Positions 1 through 5,326 of a stretch of DNA of 5,645 nucleotides are shown here, one piece after another (within the stretch, counting starts at the first letter, position 1; each line of letters opens with the position of its first letter). Under the pieces are notes generated by a model. It was not told the DNA's origin, did not search any database, and worked only from the letters and a program-made list of their open reading frames with translations. Made by a program: the position numbers and the translations under genes. This DNA comes from Conexibacter sp. GTDB lineage: Bacteria > Actinomycetota > Thermoleophilia > Solirubrobacterales > Solirubrobacteraceae. Location: the NCBI GenBank assembly GCA_025964215.1, contig JAOPZG010000270.1, positions 1 through 5,645 of the forward strand, given 5' to 3'.

Positions 1-149
1 CACGCGGCCAGCGCGCGGGCGTCGCCGAGCAGCTCGATCGGCGTCGCGCCCGGGACGCGGTGCATGAGCGTCGCGGCGAGGTCGAGCGGGAGCGCGTCGC
101 TGCGGAAGGCGAAGGGCGCTTGACCGGCACCGGCGTCCGTGACTACCAT
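1..149 (-). CDS. ABATE/CGNR zinc-finger-type regulator, N-terminal fragment (partial)
   Basis: Read on the minus strand from ATG at 149-147, the frame stays open for 49 codons to the left edge, so the 3' part is missing. The peptide contains FAFRSDALPLDLAATLMHR followed by a stretch ending PIELLGDARALAA. This pattern, a hydrophobic 'LxLDLxxTL' helix followed about 12 residues later by 'ELLxDxxxLAxW', is what I expect at the start of the ABATE domain (putative stress-induced transcription regulator) found before a C-terminal CGNR zinc-ribbon. The CGNR motif is outside the window, so the family call rests on the N-terminus alone. Codon use (GAC, CTC, GCG) looks coding. A GTG two codons upstream (155-153) is an alternative start. 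No Shine-Dalgarno is visible, and a TAAGCT -10 element ends exactly 7 bases before the ATG, which fits a leaderless transcript. It is divergent from the methyltransferase gene. Confidence 0.66.
   Translation of the reverse strand, partial: MVVTDAGAGQAPFAFRSDALPLDLAATLMHRVPGATPIELLGDARALAA
120..149 (+). promoter_or_regulatory. Probable sigma70-type promoter for the methyltransferase gene
   Basis: TTGACC at 120-125 matches the -35 consensus at five of six positions. An 18-base spacer then leads to TACCAT at 144-149, which fits the actinobacterial TANNNT -10 form. A start near 156-157 would give a leader of about 35 bases that includes GGAGG at 178-182, nine bases before the methyltransferase ATG. 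The whole promoter lies inside the 5' coding end of the divergent minus-strand gene, and its -10 covers that gene's start codon. Confidence 0.5.
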
Positions 150-156
150 CGTCACC

Positions 157-162
157 AGCTTA
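157..162 (-). promoter_or_regulatory. -10 element for the leftward regulator gene, leaderless
   Basis: On the minus strand 162-157 reads TAAGCT, a TANNNT -10 hexamer. Seven bases separate it from the ATG at 149, the usual distance from a -10 to a transcription start, so the mRNA could begin at the start codon itself. I could not find a good -35 at 17-18 bases upstream, so the call rests on the -10, its spacing and the lack of a ribosome binding site. Confidence 0.35.
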
Positions 163-191
163 GCCAGTGACGGAGACGGAGGCGCGGGGCG

Positions 192-776
192 ATGGACCAG
201 CGGGTGGCGGACTTCCTGGAGGAGCTCTACGCCGACGGGCGCGCGCACGACGCGGTGCTGGAGGACCGCCTCGCGCGCCGGCGCAACGTCGAGCCCGACA
301 CCGCGCGGCTGCTGTCGCTGCTGATCCGCGCCAAGGGCGCGCGCGACGTCCTGGAGCTCGGGACCTCGAACGGCTACTCGACGCTCTGGCTGGCCGAGGC
401 GGTCGGGGCGACCGGCGGTCGCGTGGTCTCGATCGACGTCGAGGAGGACCGCACGCTCCAGGCCGCCGCCAACCTCGCCCGCGCCGGCCTCCGCGACGCC
501 GTCGAGCTGCGCACCGGCGACGCCGCCGAGCTGCTGCGCGCCTCGCCGGACGGCGCCTGGGACCTGATCTTCCTCGACGCCGAGCGCCCCGCGTACGTCG
601 CCTACTGGCCCGACCTCGTCCGCGTCCTGCGCCCCTCCGGCCTGCTCGCCGTCGACAACGTCCTCTCCCACGCCGACCAGGTCGCGGACTTCCGCGCGAC
701 CGTCGAGGCCGACCCGCGCGTCAGCTGGGCGCTGGCGCCGACGGGTGCGGGCGCGCTGCTCGCGGTCAGGGGCTAG
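192..776 (+). CDS. SAM-dependent class I O-methyltransferase (COMT/CCoAOMT-like)
   Basis: A 194-residue soluble Rossmann-fold methyltransferase predicted to move a methyl group from S-adenosylmethionine to a hydroxyl, probably of a small molecule. Motif I, LELGTSNGYS, is at residues 54-63, and SID at 80-82 ends strand 2 with the acidic residue that normally contacts the SAM ribose. FLDA at 127-130 and VDN at 154-156 supply Asp129, Asp155 and Asn156, matching the metal-binding Asp/Asp/Asn set of the catechol O-methyltransferase family. A metal-dependent O-methyltransferase is therefore likely. The Lys often found after the first Asp is Arg132 here. The protein is short at the C-terminus compared with the usual 210-220 residues. 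The start is set by GGAGG at 178-182, nine bases before the ATG. The stop is 21 bases before padR, so the two may be cotranscribed. The substrate cannot be read from sequence. Confidence 0.88.
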   Translation: MDQRVADFLEELYADGRAHDAVLEDRLARRRNVEPDTARLLSLLIRAKGARDVLELGTSNGYSTLWLAEAVGATGGRVVSIDVEEDRTLQAAANLARAGLRDAVELRTGDAAELLRASPDGAWDLIFLDAERPAYVAYWPDLVRVLRPSGLLAVDNVLSHADQVADFRATVEADPRVSWALAPTGAGALLAVRG

Positions 777-781
777 GCTCA

Positions 782-799
782 ATGCTCAGAGAGGAGCAT
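782..799. promoter_or_regulatory. Perfect 6-6-6 dyad over the padR ribosome binding site
   Basis: ATGCTC (782-787) and GAGCAT (794-799) are perfect inverted arms around AGAGAG. The dyad covers the padR Shine-Dalgarno (GAGAGGAG, 789-796) and the first two bases of its start codon. PadR proteins usually repress their own gene by binding a dyad near the promoter, so this is a candidate autoregulatory operator. As RNA, the same arms would fold over part of the Shine-Dalgarno and the AUG and could limit translation. TAGGCT at 774-779, overlapping the methyltransferase stop, is a possible -10 for a separate padR promoter but lacks a good -35. Confidence 0.4.
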
Positions 800-1367
800 G
801 TCCGAATCGACGCGATACGCGGTGCTGGGTCTGGTCGCTCGTCAGCCGATCCACGGCTACGCGCTCGTCGAGCAGATCCGCCGCTGGCCGCTGGAGCGCG
901 GGCTCGTGCCGACGGCCTCCTCCGTCTACAAGGCGCTGCGCCGGCTCGCGCGCGAGCGGATGATCGAGCCGCTGGAGGCCGCGCCGGAGTCGCGGGCGGA
1001 GCGCTCAGGCCGCACCACCTATGGCGCGACCGCCACTGGTCGCGAGCGCTTCGAGGCCTGGCTGCGCCGGCCGGCCACGACCTATGAGGACCTCTGCCTG
1101 CGGATCGGCGCCGCCCGCCGCCAGGACCTCCCGCTCCTGATCGCGGTCCTCGACGACGCCGAGCGCGCGTGCGCCGAGCGCCTGCGGCGCCCGCCGCTCC
1201 CGGAGGTCGAGGCGATGGCGGTCTACGGCGCGTCGTGGCCGGCGATCTCGGCCGTGCTGCTCGGCACGGTCGAGGCGGCGGACGCGGCCGGCCGCGCGCG
1301 CCTGCTGCGCGACCTGCGGGTGACGCTGGAGGCGCTGCACCTGCTCGGGTCGCTCCCCGCCCGCTAG
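798..1367 (+). CDS. PadR-family transcriptional regulator
   Basis: A 189-residue cytoplasmic DNA-binding protein. Residues 8-60 (AVLGLVARQPIHGYAL, then SSVYKALRRLARERMIEPL) are the PadR winged helix, with the recognition helix around SSVYKALRRL at 41-50. RTTYGATATGRERFEAWL at 72-89 forms the wing and the start of the long helix leading to the dimerisation part. Residues 93-189 are an Arg/Leu/Ala-rich helical C-terminal domain of the usual size. PadR proteins mostly repress, often releasing DNA when a phenolic or other toxic small molecule binds. The start at 798 is the only one that keeps the conserved N-terminus, although the Shine-Dalgarno-like GAGAGGAG sits unusually close to it. Likely targets are its own gene and its neighbours: the methyltransferase lies 21 bases upstream and the helicase 17 bases downstream. 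The effector is unknown. Confidence 0.9.
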   Translation: MSESTRYAVLGLVARQPIHGYALVEQIRRWPLERGLVPTASSVYKALRRLARERMIEPLEAAPESRAERSGRTTYGATATGRERFEAWLRRPATTYEDLCLRIGAARRQDLPLLIAVLDDAERACAERLRRPPLPEVEAMAVYGASWPAISAVLLGTVEAADAAGRARLLRDLRVTLEALHLLGSLPAR

Positions 1368-1384
1368 CGTGGCTCGCACCACGC
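1367..1384. promoter_or_regulatory. Perfect 6-6-6 dyad directly before the helicase start codon
   Basis: GCGTGG (1367-1372) and CCACGC (1379-1384) are perfect inverted arms around CTCGCA. The right arm ends on the base before the helicase ATG. The geometry (6-base arms, 6-base spacer, abutting the start codon) is the same as that of the dyad before padR, although the sequence differs. No Shine-Dalgarno lies in this gap. TAGCGT at 1365-1370, overlapping the padR stop, fits TANNNT and could be a -10 giving a leader of about 8 bases; in that case the RNA hairpin would not form and the dyad could only act as DNA. Either reading is speculative. Confidence 0.3.
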
Positions 1385-3988
1385 ATGTCCCTCCTCGAGA
1401 CCCTTCCCGTCAACCCCAGCGCCGACGCCCTCTACGACGCGTTCACCGCCTGGGCCGAGCGCGAGGGGATCAGCCTCTACCCGCACCAGGAGGAGGCGGC
1501 GATCGAGCTGTTCAGCGAGAACAACGTCGTGCTCGCCACGCCCACGGGCTCCGGCAAGTCGCTGGTCGCCGTCGCGGCGCACTTCGCGGCGCTGGCCGAC
1601 GGGCGCACGACGTTCTACACGGCGCCGATCAAGGCGCTGGTCTCCGAGAAGTTCTTCGCGCTGTGCGACACGTTCGGGGCCGAGAACGTCGGGATGCTCA
1701 CCGGCGACGCGTCGGTCAACTCCGGCGCGCCGATCGTCTGCTGCACCGCCGAGGTGCTGGCGAACATCGCGTTGCGCGAGGGCGCGGGCGCGGACGTCGG
1801 GCAGGTCGTCATGGACGAGTTCCACTACTACGCCGACGGCCAGCGCGGCTGGGCGTGGCAGGTGCCGCTGCTGTGCCTGCCGCAGGCGCAGTTCCTGCTG
1901 ATGTCGGCGACGCTCGGCGACGTCGAGGAGATCGCCCAGGACCTCACGCGCCGGACCGGTCGCGAGACCGCGTTGATCGAGAACGCGGAGCGCCCGGTGC
2001 CGCTCACGTACTCCTGGTCGGTGGAGCCGCTGCACGAGCTGCTCGAGGAGCTGGTCTCGATCGACCAGGCGCCGATCTACGTCGTGCACTTCACGCAGGC
2101 CTCGGCGATGGAGCGCGCGCAGTCGCTGCTCTCGGCGAGGCTCTGCACGCGCGAGGAGCGGGAGGCGATCGCGGAGGCGATCGGCGCCTTCCGCTTCACC
2201 GCCGGCTTCGGCCGCACGCTCTCCAAGCTCGTCCGCGGCGGCATCGGCGTCCACCACGCCGGGATGCTCCCGCGCTACCGCAGGCTCGTCGAGCAGCTCG
2301 CGCAGACCGGGCTGCTGAAGGTCATCTGCGGGACCGACACGCTCGGCGTCGGGATCAACGTCCCGATCCGCACGGTCGTCTTCACCGGCCTGGCGAAGTA
2401 CGACGGCAGCCGCCACCGGCTGCTCAAGGCGCGCGAGTTCCACCAGATCGCGGGCCGCGCGGGGCGCGCCGGCTTCGACACCTCCGGCTACGTCGTCGTC
2501 CAGGCGCCCGAGCACGTCATCGACCGCACGCGCGCGCTGGCGAAGGCCGGCGACGACCCCAAGAAGCGCCGCAAGGTCCAGACCAAGAAGCCGCAGGACG
2601 GCGCGGTGAGCTGGACCGAGGAGACCTTCGAGCGCCTCAAGGACGCCAAGCCCGAGGCGCTCGTCTCGCGCATGCGCGTGGACCACTCGATGATCCTCAA
2701 CGTCGTCAACCAGCCGGCGGACCCCGTCGAGACGATGCGCGCGTTGATGGAGGACAACCACGAGGACGAGCGCGGCCGCCGGCGGCTCTCCGAGCAGGCC
2801 GAGGCGCTCGGCACCGAGCTGGTCGACGCGGGCGTCCTGCAGTGGCTCGAGGCGCCCGACCGGCACGGCCGCACGCTGCGGCTCGCGGTCGACCTCCAGG
2901 AGGACTTCGCGCTCAACCAGCCGCTGGCGTCCTTCGCGCTCGTCGCCTTCGACCTGATCGACCCCGAGTCCGAGCACCACGCGCTCGACGTGCTCTCGGT
3001 CGTCGAGGCGATCCTTGACGACCCGTTCCCGGTCCTGATGGCCCAGGCCAACAAGGAGCGCGGCGAGGCGGTCGCCGAGATGAAGGCGCAGGGGATCGAG
3101 TACGAGGAGCGGATGGAGCTGCTCGAGGAGGTCACCTACCCGCGGCCGCTGGCCGAGCCGCTGCTCGACGCGCTGCGCGTCTACCGCGAGACGCACCCGT
3201 GGGTCCGCGAGTCCGACCTCTCGCCGAAGTCGGTCGTGCGCGACATGTACGAGTGGGGCCGCACGTTCACCGAGTTCGTCGCGCACTACGGCCTCGCGCG
3301 CTCGGAGGGCCTCGTGCTGCGGTACCTCTCGAACGCCTACCGCGCGCTGCGTCAGACGGTGCCCGAGCGGGTCAAGACCGACGAGCTCGACGAGATCATC
3401 GACTGGCTCGGCGAGACGGTCCGTCAGACGGACTCGAGCCTGCTCGACGAGTGGGAGGCGCTCACCGATCCGGAGTCCGTCGAGCGCGCCGCCGCCGCGA
3501 TCGCGGCCGGCGAGGGGCCGCCGCCGCCACGCCCGATCACCGCCAACGCGCGCACGTTCACGGTGATGATCCGCAACGCCATGTTCCAGAAGGTCCAGCT
3601 CGCCTCGCGGGATCGCTGGGGCGACCTCGCCGCGCTCGAGGCGGCCGGCGCCGCGCTGACCGACCCGCCCGGCAAGGTCGCGATGGGCGAGGCCGCGTGG
3701 GAGGAGGCGCTCGGCGCCTACTGGGACGAGCACGAGTCGATGGCCTCCGGCCCGGACGCCCGCTCGCCGCAGCTGCTGCTCATCGACCGCGCGCCCGCGG
3801 GGGAGGGCGGCCGCCGCTGGTCGGTCCGCCAGATCATCGGCGACCCCGAGGAGCACCACGACTTCGCGATCGTGGCGACCGTCGACCTCGACGCGTCGGA
3901 CGCGGCGGGCGAGCCGGTGATCCGGACGCTGTCCTTCGGGCAGGATCGGATCCAATCCGACACCGCATCGGATCCAATGCGGCCGTAG
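1385..3988 (+). CDS. Ski2-like DEAD/DEAH-box helicase with C-terminal DUF3516
   Basis: An 867-residue superfamily 2 helicase, expected to unwind RNA (or DNA) using ATP in the cytoplasm. Core motifs appear in order: YPHQ 32-35; Walker A ATPTGSGKS 51-59; Ia TAPIKAL 79-85; TGD 106-108; TAEVL 121-125; Walker B DEFHY 144-148; III MSATLGD 173-179; IV YVVHFTQ 232-238; HHAGMLPRYRR 290-300; V TDTLGVGINVP 317-327; VI QIAGRAGRAGFD 354-365. HHAGM and the DExH form place it with the Ski2/Mtr4 group. Roughly 400-855 matches what I know of DUF3516, with a basic stretch (PKKRRKV, 392-398) at the junction and a Pro-rich linker near 711-716. The long insertion with a KOW domain seen in Mtr4 is not evident. The ATG at 1385 is chosen because the family sequence begins here and the upstream frame overlaps padR; there is no Shine-Dalgarno. 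The last 13 or so residues are encoded by the palindromes before the transporter operon. The cellular role is not established; RNA decay or ribosome work are possibilities. Confidence 0.9.
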   Translation: MSLLETLPVNPSADALYDAFTAWAEREGISLYPHQEEAAIELFSENNVVLATPTGSGKSLVAVAAHFAALADGRTTFYTAPIKALVSEKFFALCDTFGAENVGMLTGDASVNSGAPIVCCTAEVLANIALREGAGADVGQVVMDEFHYYADGQRGWAWQVPLLCLPQAQFLLMSATLGDVEEIAQDLTRRTGRETALIENAERPVPLTYSWSVEPLHELLEELVSIDQAPIYVVHFTQASAMERAQSLLSARLCTREEREAIAEAIGAFRFTAGFGRTLSKLVRGGIGVHHAGMLPRYRRLVEQLAQTGLLKVICGTDTLGVGINVPIRTVVFTGLAKYDGSRHRLLKAREFHQIAGRAGRAGFDTSGYVVVQAPEHVIDRTRALAKAGDDPKKRRKVQTKKPQDGAVSWTEETFERLKDAKPEALVSRMRVDHSMILNVVNQPADPVETMRALMEDNHEDERGRRRLSEQAEALGTELVDAGVLQWLEAPDRHGRTLRLAVDLQEDFALNQPLASFALVAFDLIDPESEHHALDVLSVVEAILDDPFPVLMAQANKERGEAVAEMKAQGIEYEERMELLEEVTYPRPLAEPLLDALRVYRETHPWVRESDLSPKSVVRDMYEWGRTFTEFVAHYGLARSEGLVLRYLSNAYRALRQTVPERVKTDELDEIIDWLGETVRQTDSSLLDEWEALTDPESVERAAAAIAAGEGPPPPRPITANARTFTVMIRNAMFQKVQLASRDRWGDLAALEAAGAALTDPPGKVAMGEAAWEEALGAYWDEHESMASGPDARSPQLLLIDRAPAGEGGRRWSVRQIIGDPEEHHDFAIVATVDLDASDAAGEPVIRTLSFGQDRIQSDTASDPMRP
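3943..3982. promoter_or_regulatory. Tandem palindromes, candidate operator of the transporter operon
   Basis: Two palindromes share the 12-base core ATCGGATCCAAT (3945-3956 and 3967-3978), with centres 22 bp apart, about two helical turns, so they would lie on the same DNA face. The first is symmetric over 3943-3958 (GGAT and ATCC around CGGATCCA) and the second over 3963-3982 (CCGCAT and ATGCGG around the same eight bases); each has a single mismatched pair. The core resembles ATTGGATCCAAT, which I recall as the operator of the GntR/FCD repressor VanR of Caulobacter. They overlap the last codons of the helicase gene and end 106 bases before the binding-protein ATG. A paired RNA hairpin reading is also possible. 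Confidence 0.5.
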
Positions 3989-3997
3989 GACCGGCTG
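3980..3997 (+). terminator. Weak hairpin at the helicase stop codon, doubtful terminator
   Basis: CGGCCG (3980-3985) can pair with CGGCTG (3992-3997), including one G-T pair, around the six-base loop TAGGAC that contains the helicase stop codon. A short AT-richer stretch (ACATTTAT, 4005-4012) follows, but not as a T-run directly after the stem, so this is not a standard intrinsic terminator. The stem shares 3980-3982 with the second palindrome, so the two RNA folds exclude each other. Confidence 0.22.
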
Positions 3998-4035
3998 TAC
4001 AAGCACATTTATCCCCCGGACAACGCCGGATCGCA

Positions 4036-4041
4036 TACAGT
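4036..4041 (+). promoter_or_regulatory. Possible -10 element of the transporter operon
   Basis: TACAGT fits TANNNT and would start transcription near 4048, giving a leader of about 40 bases that contains the ribosome binding site. No convincing -35 lies 16-19 bases upstream (the region reads TCCCCCG), so an activator or another sigma factor may be involved, or the promoter may lie elsewhere in the AT-richer part of the gap (3996-4041). Confidence 0.35.
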
Positions 4042-4075
4042 CGACCGCAGGCGCTGGGAACGGCCCGGTGCGCCC

Positions 4076-4082
4076 GGAGGAG
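4076..4082 (+). promoter_or_regulatory. Strong ribosome binding site that sets the binding-protein start
   Basis: GGAGGAG lies six bases before the ATG at 4089. It decides between that ATG and the in-frame GTG at 4068, because the longer form would place the binding site inside the gene and add seven residues, including two Glu, before the signal peptide. Confidence 0.8.
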
Positions 4083-4088
4083 TGTGCA

Positions 4089-5306
4089 ATGAAGCGAATC
4101 GGCACTTTGAGCGCCGCGATGATCGCTGCCGCGAGCCTGGCGGCGTGCGGCTCGGGACAGAGCTCGGACAGCTCCGACGCGGCCACCACGGCGGCGAAGC
4201 CCACCGGACCCATCACGCTCGGCTTCGCCATCGGCGAGACCGGGTTCATGGGGCCCTACGACCTCCCCGCCCGCGAGGCGGCGCAGCTCGCCATCGACGA
4301 CGTCAACGCCAAGGGCGGCGCCGCGGGGCGGCCCTTCAAGATCGTCTCGGAGAACATGAAGTCCAAGCCGGAGCTCTCCGGCACGGCCGCCACCGCGGTC
4401 CTCGCCAAGGGCGCCGACGTGGTCGTCACCAGCTGCGACTTCGACCAGGGCTCGCCCGCGGCGATCGTCGCGCAGACGGCCGGCAAGCTCGCGTTCTCCA
4501 CCTGCGCGGCCTCCACCTCGTTCGGCCCCTCGGGCATCGGCCCGCTCGCCTTCACGATGGCGACCGCGGCCGCCGTCGAGGGCGCGGCGACCGCCGAGTG
4601 GGCGTTCAACCAGCACAGCGTCAAGACGGCCTACGTCCTGCTCGACAACACCATCGACTTCGACAAGCAGTCGGTCGCCGGCTTCAAGGCGCGCTTCGCG
4701 AAGATCGGCGGGAAGGTCGTCGGCTCCGACACCTTCAAGCAGGGCGACCAGTCGATCGCCGCGCAGATCACGAAGATCAAGCAGCTCGGCACCAAGCCGG
4801 ACGCCATCTACCTCGCGTCCTACATGCCGACCCAGGCCAGCGCCATCAAGCAGCTCCGCGCGGCCGGCCTGGACATGCCGATCCTCGGCGACGAGGACCT
4901 CGACGGCGACTACTGGAAGGACGCGGTGCCCAACGTGAGCAACGTGTACTTCTCGACCTACGCCTCCATCTACGGCGACGACCCCGACCCCGTGGTCAAC
5001 AAGCTCGTCCAGCGCTACGTCGACGCCAAGGGCAAGCGCCCCGACAACGCGGCGTTCATCACCGGCTACGCGATGGTGCAGGCGCTGGCCAAGGCGATCA
5101 CCGAGGCCGGCGGCCAGACCGACGGCAAGCTGCTCGCCGCCAAGCTGGAGACGTTCTCCGCCGAGCCCTTCGTCCTGCCGACGACGTTCACCAAGGCCCA
5201 GCACATCGCGTTCGCGCGCACGCTGCGCATCCAGCAGATCACGGGCGGCAAGACGAGCTTCGTCACCAAGGCCGACCCCAAGGACGTCCCGGTCCCCACG
5301 AGCTAG
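4089..5306 (+). CDS. Branched-chain amino acid-type ABC transporter substrate-binding lipoprotein
   Basis: A 405-residue extracytoplasmic solute-binding protein of the Liv/HAAT type (Peripla_BP_6 fold). Residues 1-20 are a lipoprotein signal peptide: MKR, a hydrophobic Ala-rich stretch and the lipobox LAAC with Cys20 as lipid anchor. A Ser/Ala/Thr linker (21-40) follows. The mature domain starts with ITLGFAIGETG at 42-52, the usual first strand and ligand loop, followed by AREAAQLAIDDVNAKGG (61-77), the family's typical helix. SCDFDQGSPAA (115-125) and LAFSTCAAS (134-142) are the next ligand-lobe segments, with Cys116 and Cys139. AYVLLDN at 181-187 opens the second lobe, and the fold continues to the C-terminus. 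Such proteins deliver amino acids, amides, urea or aromatic acids to a LivHMGF importer. The ligand cannot be named. The start is fixed by GGAGGAG. The LivG-type gene follows after 20 bases, so the two probably form one operon. Confidence 0.9.
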   Translation: MKRIGTLSAAMIAAASLAACGSGQSSDSSDAATTAAKPTGPITLGFAIGETGFMGPYDLPAREAAQLAIDDVNAKGGAAGRPFKIVSENMKSKPELSGTAATAVLAKGADVVVTSCDFDQGSPAAIVAQTAGKLAFSTCAASTSFGPSGIGPLAFTMATAAAVEGAATAEWAFNQHSVKTAYVLLDNTIDFDKQSVAGFKARFAKIGGKVVGSDTFKQGDQSIAAQITKIKQLGTKPDAIYLASYMPTQASAIKQLRAAGLDMPILGDEDLDGDYWKDAVPNVSNVYFSTYASIYGDDPDPVVNKLVQRYVDAKGKRPDNAAFITGYAMVQALAKAITEAGGQTDGKLLAAKLETFSAEPFVLPTTFTKAQHIAFARTLRIQQITGGKTSFVTKADPKDVPVPTS

Positions 5307-5326
5307 GGCCGGGACCTCCGCTCCAC

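Noticed and set aside
167..1087. A 306-codon plus-strand frame across the methyltransferase and padR
   Set aside because: Arg/Ala/Pro-rich low complexity, runs through two recognisable genes in another frame and has no motif.
1362..1369. CGCTAGCG palindrome at the padR stop codon
   Set aside because: Only 8 bases, expected often in such DNA, and it overlaps the longer 6-6-6 dyad that is reported instead.
2558..2578. PKKRRKV in the helicase, nearly the SV40 nuclear localisation signal
   Set aside because: Bacterial gene; a basic linker at the helicase-DUF3516 junction that more likely touches nucleic acid. The likeness is coincidental.
1369..3018. A 549-codon plus-strand frame starting at GTG 1369 inside the helicase gene
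   Set aside because: Translation is Arg/Ala/Gly-rich without motifs; the helicase frame explains the region fully.
3480..3535. GC-rich repeat-like stretch with GCGATCGC and runs of GCC and CCG
   Set aside because: It encodes the Ala-rich and Pro-rich linker of the helicase (AAAAIAAGEGPPPP) in frame; simple codon repetition, not a separate element.
4068..4088. GTG at 4068 as start of the binding protein
   Set aside because: It would add seven residues before the signal peptide and put the GGAGGAG ribosome binding site inside the gene; ATG 4089 has ideal spacing.
1364..4249. A 961-codon open frame on the minus strand opposite the helicase gene
   Set aside because: It is a by-product of GC-rich codon bias: its translation is Arg/Leu/Val/Asp-rich low complexity with no motifs, while the plus strand has all helicase motifs in order.
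3834..5204. A 456-codon minus-strand open frame opposite the binding-protein gene
   Set aside because: Low-complexity translation full of Gly, Arg, Leu and Val, crossing an intergenic gap and opposite a clear lipoprotein gene; a shadow frame.
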